Source: Liolophura sinensis
Taxonomy: Eukaryota > Mollusca > Polyplacophora > Chitonida > Chitonidae
Assembly (NCBI RefSeq): GCF_032854445.1
Contig: NC_088301.1
Location: 42,713,116 to 42,777,115 of the forward strand
Reading direction: 5' to 3'
Length of the DNA: 64,000 nt
Shown here piece after piece: positions 46,658 through 58,800 of this stretch. The notes under the pieces are model-generated. The model saw only the letters and a list, made by a program, of their open reading frames with translations, ran no database searches and was not told the origin of the DNA. The position numbers and the translations under genes are program-made. How positions within the stretch are numbered: position 1 is the first letter of the stretch; each line of letters starts with the position of its first letter.

Positions 46658-49600
46658 TGATGAAAAGGTGATGCTGTAGTGGAAGTGTAGACTGTCATGG
46701 ATGAATTGTGCGCATGAAAGAATGGTATGAAAAAAATATGGTCGGTCATAATGTGTAATCTTTGTTCACTGGAAATATGTGATTATGTAGTAAAATTTTT
46801 GCCGGACCATTTTTGTCTGTTTTTGTAGTATACCTACCTATTTGTCACATACAGTTCTTGTACATAATGATGGCATTGTAGCCTTTGATATACACGAGCA
46901 TGTGTAATGTAAATATGTATTTAATCTGATCGTGTCCATTTAAATAAATGTGAAAGAATTGTATGTAGTGATATTCATGCGCAAGTTTCTTATTTCTGTA
47001 TTTGTGACATAACCCATATCCCAAACTGTATTTTAAGTTATTCAGGGCCAATCATACATGTGTTTCTAATATATATGTTGTTTGTGTTATCTTTGTATTA
47101 AATTCTATCATTGATTTTTTTCATCTTGATTTCACAAGTAAGTGCTCTTCTTTCGCAAAGTCCGCAGTCCTACACATATCGTTGATTATGTTGACCTGAA
47201 ATTGGACAGATATACCATGGCAACAGCTCTGTGGCACTGCCATACATGCAGTATGCTATCTTGAGACTGAAGTATCTGTTAAAGTGTCCCTTAGCTGGTT
47301 GTTGTCTATAATTAAAGCCATATTTTTGACAATCCTGAAGACTTCCACACAACATTGTTACCTGGTTTCTGACAGGTAAAAAGTCACAAACATGGGGATA
47401 CAATAAACTATTTAAGTTTATAAGTTGTTAATTATTGAAGCCTACAGGTGAATTAGGTCTTCTGTACAATACTTTGTTAATTTATTTCCATTCAGTCTTG
47501 TTGTTTATTTTTAAAACTTTATTTTTTGAAACTTTTATCAAAAAAGGAATTCAGTTTTGTGTGAACTTTAGCAGATCTATGATTTATTATTTTTTTATTA
47601 AAAGATTATTCACACAATAAGGTAATACATTTTAAACACCTGTAAAAATTTCATTTGACGCCAACAGTGTGTCTTGCATTTACAGGTGCTGTATCATAGA
47701 GTGGTTAGTTTTATGATACCTCTTTCTTGATGAAGATTGACTACAGGGTTACATTCCGATCTGTCTTCCATGACCAACGGGTCAGCCGTTTGGAAATTTA
47801 AATCAGAAAAATTACGCACAGTCATTGTTTTTCCTTCAAAGTATTTACAACTACATACGCATGTACAGTGTTGTTATAATGATCCATTTATTACAAAATT
47901 ACACTCACATCTATGATAAATCTGCTTGGGAGTAAAATTCCTCTGTTTGCATTGTACGTACACAGCAACTATTTATGCCCGATGCTCATGTATGAACAGA
48001 AAGGAATGGATACACCCATTATTTGACATGCCTCAATCATTGGGACAATGCAAATGATGTAAAATTCTGTTCCTCTGTCGATTACACATTGAAACTGCTC
48101 ATGCTGAAGTTCGTTTAGTCAGGTGAGCGTTGGGCAAAAGACCCTCACCTTTCTGTGTGCAGATCCTGTTTGTCAATGCGTTTCCACTCTTTCCCAGCAA
48201 TATAAAAGTTTGCGGTGTTTTTCCTTAATCACGTTTTTATTCTCTGAGGCAAGCGTATTCAAGATGAAAATATATGTCTGCTGAAGTGGTTTTGCTTTAA
48301 TGCTGCTGTTTGAAGATAGACTTTCTCTGTAAGCTTCAGGGCAACATTTCTAGCATATAGGCTATCGTTTTACACCGTCCTTAAGGATGCTTCACATGTA
48401 AAAGGACTAAGTGTAAGAGTAGAGGAACCTTTGTACTGTATACAGTAGCTATAGAGTCCAATACAATACCTCAAAGAAGACTACAGTAAAGAAATTCAGC
48501 AAGATTAAACTATGCATATATTACGAAAAAAAATGTTAACATCAGTTCTTTAATGGAGGCCAGTTTAATCATGATGTACACTATTTGAAAAAAAAGGTTC
48601 TTTTTTCAGTTTTAGAGGACACTACATAGCAAAAGCAAAAGTGAGAGTATATATGGTGACATGTGTTCAGAATGCACACATCAGTGTAACTGCCACAAAT
48701 GCTTTTGTTTTCGCATCCTGGCAAAAGTGAAAAAGATCTGAACCAACCATGTGAAGTCAACACAAATAGCAGAGCTACGAAATAAAGGGAGCGACATATT
48801 CTGTACATGTAGGTTATGACCCAAAACACCTATACAACAGCGTATTTGAGTAAAAAACCTGATTTATATCTCAGATGTATCACTAACTGCGGAAGTTAAC
48901 AGCAGGCAGTAGTAACTTCATAAGACAAAATAAATAATATACGAGATATAAGAGAAAAATAACAGCTAAAGGTAGGCATGGTGTTTGCCACAATTGTTTG
49001 GCAGTTAATATACTCTATGTTGTGTTACATAAACAAATTTTATTGCGAGAAGTACCTTTGAATAAATTCTTATGTAGTAAGCAAATATGCTGTGCAGCGA
49101 AAAGAAATTGTCGACAGTCTTTTGGATTTGGACATTTTGTGTGCAAAATGCATTTATGTGAGTAAAATCGGTGGCCGAGCTGTTCAAGAGCTCATAAACA
49201 CTTTTTGTGTCAAAAATCTTTTTTCAAAATATAATAAGTATAACTATATACAAGAAACGGTATATAAATCAAACAGAGACACAGACAAAGGCATTGGTTT
49301 GAAGTCACGCTTAAAATCTCAGGGAGACGCGATAAAACATGGTAATGGTTATCTGTAACTCTGTTAAATGGAGAAAGCTTACACATCTCACGATGCAGAG
49401 TTGGTGAGGGGTATATGATGTTTATAATGCTGCATATCCGCTCGGTATTACCGTTGACTGGTCAGCTGTTCTTCCATCCACATTATTTGTGTTATCAGCA
49501 TCAGTGAATTGAAGTCTTTACAGGAGCTTTTGGATGCTTCTTAGGCTTGGGACATCCGTGCCCTAAACTTTACAGTATCTTGTTATTAACAGCTGTAAAT

Positions 49601-49700
49601 AAGAATAACATTCTCCATTGAACACAAAGGATGTGGTTACACGTCGAGCATTGTATAGTTACGTCATACTGTAAGTGAACCCTTGATATAATTCAAATAC
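46658..49700. other. CCDC167 3' UTR and intergenic DNA
   Basis: An AATAAA at 46943-46948 is a plausible poly(A) signal 286 bases after the CCDC167 stop. Beyond it to 49700 the DNA is AT-rich with short frames only. No repeat family member was recognised. Confidence 0.5.
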
Positions 49701-49857
49701 ATAACTTGTTACATATCGTGTAAAATGTGATGATTTCAGTCTGTACTGTTTGCAAAGTGATTAATGATTTAAAAAAATAGTATTTCAATGATACTCCACC
49801 AGAAGATTTCCCAATGAATTCTGCAGTCAGTATGACACTTTTGCTTACTTTTATCCA
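49701..49857. repeat. 157-bp duplicated segment, copy 2 (overlaps last exon of LamG gene)
   Basis: Second copy of the segment at 46187-46343. Its right edge (TTTTATCCA) contains, on the minus strand, the TGGATAA that ends the LamG gene reading frame at 49853-49851. Confidence 0.95.
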
Positions 49858-52800
49858 GGGATCAGTATATTATCAAAATGTGCTTGGGTGCTTCGGAAAA
49901 GAGTGGCTATTGTGTGAAGTCTAGAGGAAACACTTTCATAGATGTTGTCGTACAGGCAAAACGTTAGTTGATGTGCATGACAAGTTTGTATGACCTTAAC
50001 TTGAGTAGGGGAAAAAGACTGATAACGTTGGGAATACAAAACATCCAAGTGAAACCAGCCCTTCTGATAGTACAGTCCTAACGCACTGCATCATCATGTA
50101 ATATTTCAGCACCCGTTGACAGTAGACATTTAATTTGATGCAAAAAAATCCACAAAATTACAACCTGTGGGAGGTAAAAATATAATGTGTATAAATATGG
50201 ATGAGCCGCATAATAATGCAGAGCTTTTGGTTAGAAACCCACCTCGTCCAGAAAGCCTCGGAAATTGGCAGCTTTCTCCAGAGGATCCCCGGCAATCGTC
50301 AGCGGGCACTGGTTCACCTTCACAGGACCTGTACAAGGATGTTAAAACTTGGCTTCAAAACTGCTCTATTAGTGTGTGTGTAGCAGCATAAGAAGATATT
50401 TTTCTGCTAGCGGCGTCATGATCATATATGTTAACTAACTGATGCTTAACGAACTGGTCTAATTTTCAGCCATCGCGTATGTGGCAATTCTTGAGTATGG
50501 TAATAAACAACAATCAAATATTTAAATAAATTCTACCCTATACTCAAAAGTGTTTTTTATGTGATAACCGTTAGGTGTACATGTATGTGCGGTACCATAT
50601 TCTGAACTTCTCAGAACGAATACCTTCTTTAGTCCTTTTTCAATGACCCACTGTGTGAGTGAATGATTGCTTGGGGTTTATCGTCGTAAATATATCCTGT
50701 CTTATGACGACGAGCAGTCATCAGGAGTGTGGGTACATATACTGTGTCTCCTTGTGGCTGGGCCAGTGGATGCTGCCACTGTGCTGCATCCACGGAAGTA
50801 TCGACCAGTTCTGTTTTCTTGCTCTAGCCTCTCAGTGCTAAGCTAGTACCATTTTTATAGTCTTTGGTATGACCCGACCGGGATTTGATCCCCTTCTACG
50901 AAGTAACATAGACATAATAGCGTTTCATCTATAAGACACAGGCGAGAGTGAAGGCCCTTGATGGTTTGGACACAACTGCACTGCAAGATGCCAGAAAACT
51001 CTCGTAGGCTTAACTAATGGTAAGTACCATGTTCAAAACAATTCCCAGGGCACCGTAGTTATAATCACCTTGGCCTAAAACTGATTAATTTTGTAGTCAT
51101 AACTGATAAAAAGCAACCACATTTCAACGTGCCGTACTCCAATCAAGTTACCGGTTCTATAACCCTCAAGCCTTTTAGTATTACATGAAAAGAAGGCTTC
51201 GACCTAAAATAATAACCTCGTCCACCTTATTCACTGACAAACTGCCGCTAGACACCCATAACTGGAACACTGTTTATGTCTTTTAAATATAAACAATAAC
51301 TTAAACGGTAAATGCTTACGTATGCATACTTGGGTTTTTCGTCGTACTTAACATTTTTTTAGTCACATGACTACAAGGAGTCATCAGCCGTGTGTACATA
51401 TACTGTGTCTTTTTGTGACAGCGGCTATGGCACCCATCCAGTCACATTATACTGACGCAGGGTTATACCCTTCAGTGCTGAGCGCCAAGAGAGGTCGCAG
51501 CAAGCTACATTTTTAAAGTCTTTGGTATGACCCAACCCAGCACGGTAAATGAATATTTATTTCTATTAACTAGCCCTGTAAGCAGCATTTGAGTAATTCT
51601 AGACCGGTGACGTGTGATAAATTGCAATTAACATCACTGTATTCTTTAACCCAATTCTGGTTATGCCGTGGCGCTAGAGGGTGTGTAAATTGCTACTATT
51701 TAAGCATTTGCATGAACAGATAGAATAAAACCCTGACTGAGGGAAACTGAAAAGAGGCAATATTTCCCTGGTTACGCGTGACCATATGCGTCTGCTATGG
51801 ATTTACTTTCTATGCTGTACGTCTTCAATTATATCGGTGGCAATTTACACGGAGTTGTTCAGGTGGCCAAGTACGTCAAAGCCTGTCGTAATTATAAGTA
51901 TGGTCTCTCGAAGAAGCAATTTATTCACTTTTCTTGCCTTTAATCGATGGTTAATAACACAAATATAGTATGTTTAGACAGATCCGAAACTGGTCTTCCT
52001 TAATCCGTGGAGTTAGGTACCATACCAGCAATAATTTTCCCGTAACAGCCATTTGCAAATACCTCGGTACTGCTATTCCACGTGTTTCAGGGTTTTCATT
52101 CCGGTTAGATATTCATATACTTCTGGCCTGTAATAGCGTAAGATAAAAATGCTGTACAAGTATGCCTGTATATATAAGTTGGGTGAAATATGTGTAAAAG
52201 TAAGGAAAACTCACCCGAGAAATCTCTTGAGGCTAGACAGAGATAACCATCGACAACAACCTGAAGCATTCCATCCTGGTAGAGCAAAGCTACCGAGTGC
52301 CACCCATGGAAATCCTTCCGGTAAAAAAAAATTACAAATATGTATCGTACATGTAGTTAGTGGATCTTGTACAACGTCAAAATGTTTCACGTTTCGAGGA
52401 GTTGACTTGGTTAAAGAGAAAAGATTTCTTTCAGGTACATCAGCGTTCCTCTGGCTCTTAGACCGGTCAGCTTGCTCAGCTTCCACATTAGCCGATCTCA
52501 TTCATCGGACTGGAACATTTACAGTACAGATCTGTTCTTCTGAAAGCTAAACTGGAAAAATGAAACAGATCTCAGATCTATAGTATTGTTCTTCATTTCT
52601 TTACAAACTGTTAATGCAGGTAACTATATTTATTCGATAACTAGCTACATGTAACTTGCTTACTTGCCAGGATATTTTTTAATGACTCTAATGTCTATAG
52701 TCAACCATTGGCGAGAACTTTTTTCATATTTGCTTGATATATTCCAATAATAGGCCTGCTTCTACTATATGTACTGATAGTCATGAAGTGGAGAATTTTG

Positions 52801-55800
52801 TCCTTTTTGGTAATTACGTGATAAATCATAAGTATACTGGAGTGATATACCAGCATTGGTGGTCACAAATTGGTGGTCACTTTTCCCCAAACTTACATTA
52901 AGTCCCAAGTATATACAGGTTTGCCGATACACATGAAATAACTTTCTCACATTAGATATTTGCATGATAAATCCCAAGTAGTCCTGAATAATGTATACAC
53001 TGATAATCACTCATAGCAACGTTATCGTTATTAAGGTTCCACGCTAGTATCCTAGTGGATGAAATTTCACTTGCAAATTTCAGGGACATCGCCGTACCTA
53101 TATTGTAACAAAACTTCTTGTTTGGTATGCGAGTTATGATGTAGCTGACCAATGAAATTTGCTTAAAAGTAGGTCAAGTTTAAAGACTGCTTAAATGCTT
53201 AAATAAGGTCACTGTCCAGAACTTCTTGACGTCAGGATTACAAATCTGTAAGATTTAGTTTTGTACTTGATATAGTTTTCGGGTTATGACCCCAAAACCA
53301 TCAAAGTTATGAAGTATGACGCAAAACACCCCAGTGTACATACATACCAAAACTGACAAAACCTCCTATTCAAATAACACGGGAGCTTCGTGTTACCTGC
53401 ATGAAACCCGTTCACTGTAAAGTGCTGGCTACAAGGCGTGCATTCTAATTCTGTCTGTCGACGGTAGCACTAGATCAAAGGAACAATCTCTTCATACATG
53501 TGGCCCATCACTTCTATTTGAGAGCATTGTTTATGTTTTCTTTTAGTTATTTTTCACCATAGCCCCAGTGAACATCGCTCCTAGCAGTCACTGGTTCAAA
53601 TCCAGTTCATTACTACCAATCTTCGTTCTTTTTTTTCAATTACCATGAAATTATTAGGCACCAGACTATTAGTCCTATCCGCCTGGGGTTCAAGTCCAGT
53701 CTACTCCCTAACCTTTCTTACCATATTCATTTGGGATTTAAGTATGGACACTATGGTTCATTTGTGGGAGATCGTGATGCTGGTTATTGCTGAAATACTT
53801 TTGCTTTCGTCGAAAGTACGAGATCTGATTTCGACAAGTTACATGCAATTCACTTTTTCGGAGAGTTTATTGTCTAGTATGGATTACGTCTGTTTTTTGC
53901 TCGTATTAGACAAACCTTGGTTCTTTTAAGAAGAACATAGAACTGATAGATTAGGATGGTATGTGGTAGAGAAAGTGGAAAGTTTTAAAAAGTGGGTGCT
54001 AAATGGTGTGTATACAGAATGCTTGGAAGCCGTATAACTGCATGCAGTTCTAGTTATTATTATTAAAACCGTGACGCTTTATGAAAGTTTATGAAATTTT
54101 AATATGTTTGTTTGCAGGATTAACTTGGGAAGATTTGGTCTCGTGACTTGACGGCCATCTTGGACTTTGATGTAAATCTTAAAAAAATCTTCTTCTGCAG
54201 ATAGACTGATGTGACTGAGCTGAAATTTTAACTGCAGTTGCACAAAGCCTAGGTACATTCAGGGTGTGATTGCGTACTTTCTCCGTTGAAAATTGTACAA
54301 ACAATGAATAGGGTAGCGACTGGGCGACGACCTTAAAAATGCACTAGACAAAGTGAAAGCCAATGAAGAAATTATCAAAACGTATGATAGTAAGTTCACT
54401 TCAATGCATAGCGAAATAGGACATCTCAATTCCCAGCTAGGCCGAATCAACGAGTAAATCCGTTGCATCGTTAAAGCTGGAAAACGAACAACTCCATGAT
54501 AAAGCTGAACAATACAGTCGCCGAACCTGCCTACGCATTATTGGCCTCAAAGTGCAAGAAAACGAGAACACTTATATGTAAAGCTATATGCAAATTAGTA
54601 CGACAAATGAACGTTCCTCTAACGGTAAATGATCCATCGCGCTCGCAGTTCATCGGAGTACAGAAATCACAGACAATCGTGCGCCTCATCTCATACAGAA
54701 AGAGAACAGAATTCCTGACAGCTTGTCGCGTCCTAAAAAAACTCTGATGAAACAAAAAAACATCTACATGAATGAAGACCTGACCAAACGTCGCTATTTC
54801 TTACTTAAAGGCCTGTTGAAACTAAGGAAAGATGGAAAACTGTTCATCGCTTGGACCTATGATGGAAATATTTTCAACGGGAAAGTTGACAACGGCCAAA
54901 AATGTCGATCCTAAAAACGACCTTATCGGTCTCTGAACATTACTCCTCCCCTTGCACATCAGTTTACATCCATGACTTCAATGTGTTTATTTATGTCCTT
55001 ATTTCCGCCTAGATCTTATACAGAATCTCGGCCTAATTCATTTTATTCTGTAGAACTGCTGAGAAGGGGTGCGAGCATAGTACATATTATACACAGCACC
55101 CGACCTCCCCAAGCTTAACACAAGGCTATGAACCTGACACTGGCATAAACGTTCTTATGGATGTCGACCTGTACATGACATAATTTCATGAATCTCGTAC
55201 TGTGCACTCAGATTCCAAATTTGTCGGCCTTGCGCCCGAACACTAAATTGACTGTCAAACAAACTGTCTTGCTGATCCTACTGCATGAAATTCAATCACT
55301 TACGTAACCTCACATATATTGTAAAAATCCTACACCGGTTTTGGGGTTCTTAGATACCTGCTCTCTGGTATAGGCTTTTCCCACCTCGGTGTTCTATAAA
55401 CACAAGTGGAAAGCATTCAAGAATGTATCTATGATTATGCATGGTATATGATCTGTAAATCTCTTCAGTCAAGATTTGACTTAGTAGATCCCCCGTTCCC
55501 TTCTCTTCCATTCTTGGAATTTAGAAAAATACCAATCAAATCACCTTACCTACAACATATACCTGTACATAAAAATACCCTGTGTAAATATTTCCCAGTC
55601 TTGTATGTGTCTATAACATTACAACTGCTAACTTACAAATCAGTGCGAAATAATCCCCAATAGTGCCTATGTATTTTTAATTATGTATTCTTCCATGGCT
55701 TATCTTTTGTAAAATACCTGCAAGAAGCGTAGTGTCGATGAATAATGATGAACTCTCTACAAACTCAAAACCTGACGAAATGAATACTGTGTTAGGCATA

Positions 55801-58800
55801 AAGTGTACATAATCTGTGACTGAAGCGTGGTTAAGTGATATATTTCAGACGGTGAGATCAGTTTAGAAGGACATATGATCGAACGGAAAGACAGAAATCT
55901 TACTTAATAAATGTATATTAAGTCTTCAGTAAGTGTAACTCGTAGAAATAATTTAGAAGGCAACACATAAATTCTTTAGATTCAAATCGAACACAAAAAA
56001 GTCCTCATAGCCGTTTGCTACCGTCCTCCAAATCAAAATGCCGAATCACGTGATGTGTTTCTTGAAGATTTCGACAATGTCCTCAACGCTGATCTCTCCG
56101 AAAATATAGACACTGCATTAATTATGGGTGACTTTAACGACAGATGCACAGACTGGAAAAAATACCAATCACACAACGAACTGAAAATGGAACTATACGA
56201 TATGATAAAAGGCAAAAATATGTTTCAATTAATCAGAGAACCGACGAGATGTACTAAAAGAGAGCGCAAACAACTTAATAATTACCAACAGCATAGATTA
56301 TATAACAGAGTCGGGTGTTGCTCCTCCCCATTGTCGAATCTTGATCATTGCACCATATACTGTATTTTAAATATTCCATGTAACGATAAACCGATTTCTT
56401 ACAAACGACATGTTTGGGATTACAAATCTGCTGATATAGGTAAATTACATCCCTTGGAAACTGGTTTTAGATGTATTTAATGATGTTGATGATCAGGCCT
56501 AGAGATAAACCATGGATGACAAATGACGTTCAGTACAAATTAAGGAGAAGAAATAGATGTTAAAGACATAACAGAACCATGTCTGAAGAACATAGAATGT
56601 TATTTTACATCATCAGCAGGGAGGCGAATACATGTAAACGCTAAGCAATAAAACGTTACTCGGGAAAGCTAAAAAAAAAAAAACTTGTCAAATCCAAGAT
56701 TGCATCCAAAAACTTACTGGTCTACCATGAAATATGCCCTTGACTGCAAATTATAACCCCCTGTACCACCACTATTTGTGGATGGTAAACTCAGCACAAC
56801 TCTACTCCCTACTCTCAACATTCACTTCTCTGACAGATTTCTGGCTTGAAAAAATATAAACCACAATCCAAGAAGTAAGTAACATACTAAAATCCCTAAA
56901 TGTAATAAAGCGTCTGGTGCTGACAATATTAACAACTCTGTGCAGAAATACGCCCATGATTCAATTGTCCTCTTAATGACCTTTTTAACTTCTCTTTAAA
57001 TTCTGGCTTTGAACCAAATAACTGTATTACCATTGACAAAAATTGCTCATAATATATACCAGAGTACTGACAAAGGTTCAGATGTTTGCCTTGTATTTCT
57101 TGACGTAGGCAAGGCCTTTGACAAAGGGTGGCATGGGGGTTTATTATTCAAAATAAAGCAATTAGGCATTGTAGGACCATTATAGTCTTGGATACAAAGC
57201 TATTTGTGTGACCGCAAAACTAAAGTTTACTTAAATGGGGTAGACTTTGAACCTGAATTATTTGTTGTTATTTTTAGTACTTGTTAATGATATAAATGTG
57301 ATCATTGAATGTGATATTAATGTTTTTGCTGACGACACCTCCCTTGCTGAACAGATCACAGGTGTGTCAATTTCAGCACAGAAAATTAACCGAGATTTAC
57401 GGCGATTAGCCATATGGGTGGATCAATGGATTGTTACTTTTAATGCCCAGAAAACTAGAAAACGGTGTATCCATAGATGTCTCTAAAAATAATTCCGGTC
57501 TTCCTAAAATCTATTTTCAAGATACTGAGGTGACGAGCGAGCGGTCCCATAGGCAACTCGGAATGATACTGCAATAGTATGATAAACGTGACGACCATAT
57601 TCGAACTGTAACAAGAAACTAAGCATAACGACTTGCGTTAGAAGAACACTTGGAAGGAAATGTATGTCCAAACTTTATAAAAGCACGGTCACATCGACAC
57701 TAGAATATGGTGATGTCTTGTTTGATAACTGCTGTCATTTCTGGTCACAAAAAATTAAAAATGTACAACACAGAGCTACTATTTTGTGCACAGGAGGAAT
57801 ACGTCGCACATCTCCTTTTTCATAAAATAGTCAATGGTTTTTCTCCACCTTATCTTAAACAACTCTGTCCTAAAAGAATTATATATGACAATACGCACAA
57901 CTTAAGAAATAAACACAGCTACAATAAGTGTAGACTACTAGCATGTATATTCAGCTCGTCTTTCTTTACTCAGACTACGAAGGACTGGAATTCCATTCCC
58001 CCAGAAATAAGAGAACCATCTTTACAGAAATTTAAAAACTACCTTACACCATTACAGAAAACAATGTTTTCGTACCTGTTTAACTTTCAGTAATTTTGAT
58101 TCGGTTTTGCACTGTTGGATGATAATGGGATTGAGCGCTCTTCGTTAACTTATTTACATATAACATAATTGGTCACAACTCATGTCCTTCATGTGGCTCC
58201 GAAAATGAAGATACTCAACACTATTTATTAAATTGAAACGTATTTGATGTTCAAAGGGAACACATGCTTCACAAATATCGTTTCTTCTTGTGTGCATCAC
58301 TCTGTCTTTCGTTAGCACTGTCCAAAATATATCACATCTATATTACTGACTGACTCAAATGCCTTACTCTAGACGACAATTTAAAAATATTGGAAAATAT
58401 TCGCAATTACGTATCAACTACCCATAGATTCGAAACTGATAAAGACAGCTATCCTTTATTCTGACTGCATTGCCCGTCTACCAAAGTGACTTATAGCTAA
58501 ATTGCATATTTCCTGTATTATATTCTCATATCATACTATTATATGGCATTAATGAATTGGGAAATACCATGGAAATATTTTTATGTGAATAGTTTATATA
58601 TTTTTTCAGGAGACTCCCAAGTGGCCCGTGCCCCTGGAGAATCCTCGATAAAGAAATAAAGAATTAAATTAAAAATTGGGTTAAAATGTCATGTGACCCC
58701 TAAATTCGTTTTTTTACTAATAATTTCTACACTTCAAATAGTTCCTGGGAATATTTCTATCTAATGCAGTTTAGGACGTTGATTCCGAATATGCAATATT

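Larger units (their letters stand above)
54120..58670 (+). mobile_element. Degenerate CR1/L2-like non-LTR retrotransposon
   Basis: Ordered remains of a LINE: ORF1 (about 54300-54914), endonuclease (about 55740-56480), reverse transcriptase palm (about 57059-57490) and C-terminal region (about 57590-58270), then a 3' end with GATAAAGAAATAAAGAATTA. Every reading frame is broken by stops and frameshifts, and the part between endonuclease and palm is much too short, so the copy is dead. It lies inside intron 3 of the LamG gene in the opposite orientation and accounts for over half of that 7.2-kb intron. Clade assignment is by motif resemblance only. Confidence 0.88.

Noticed and set aside
52211-52501. 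96-codon minus-strand frame overlapping exon 4 of the LamG gene
   Set aside because: It is in a different frame from the LamG motif (GWHSVALLY...VVVDG), which is the one that phases with neighbouring exons.
53645-53929. 94-codon hydrophobic plus-strand frame
   Set aside because: No family, no splice signals in a useful phase, and it lies within an intron of the opposite-strand gene.
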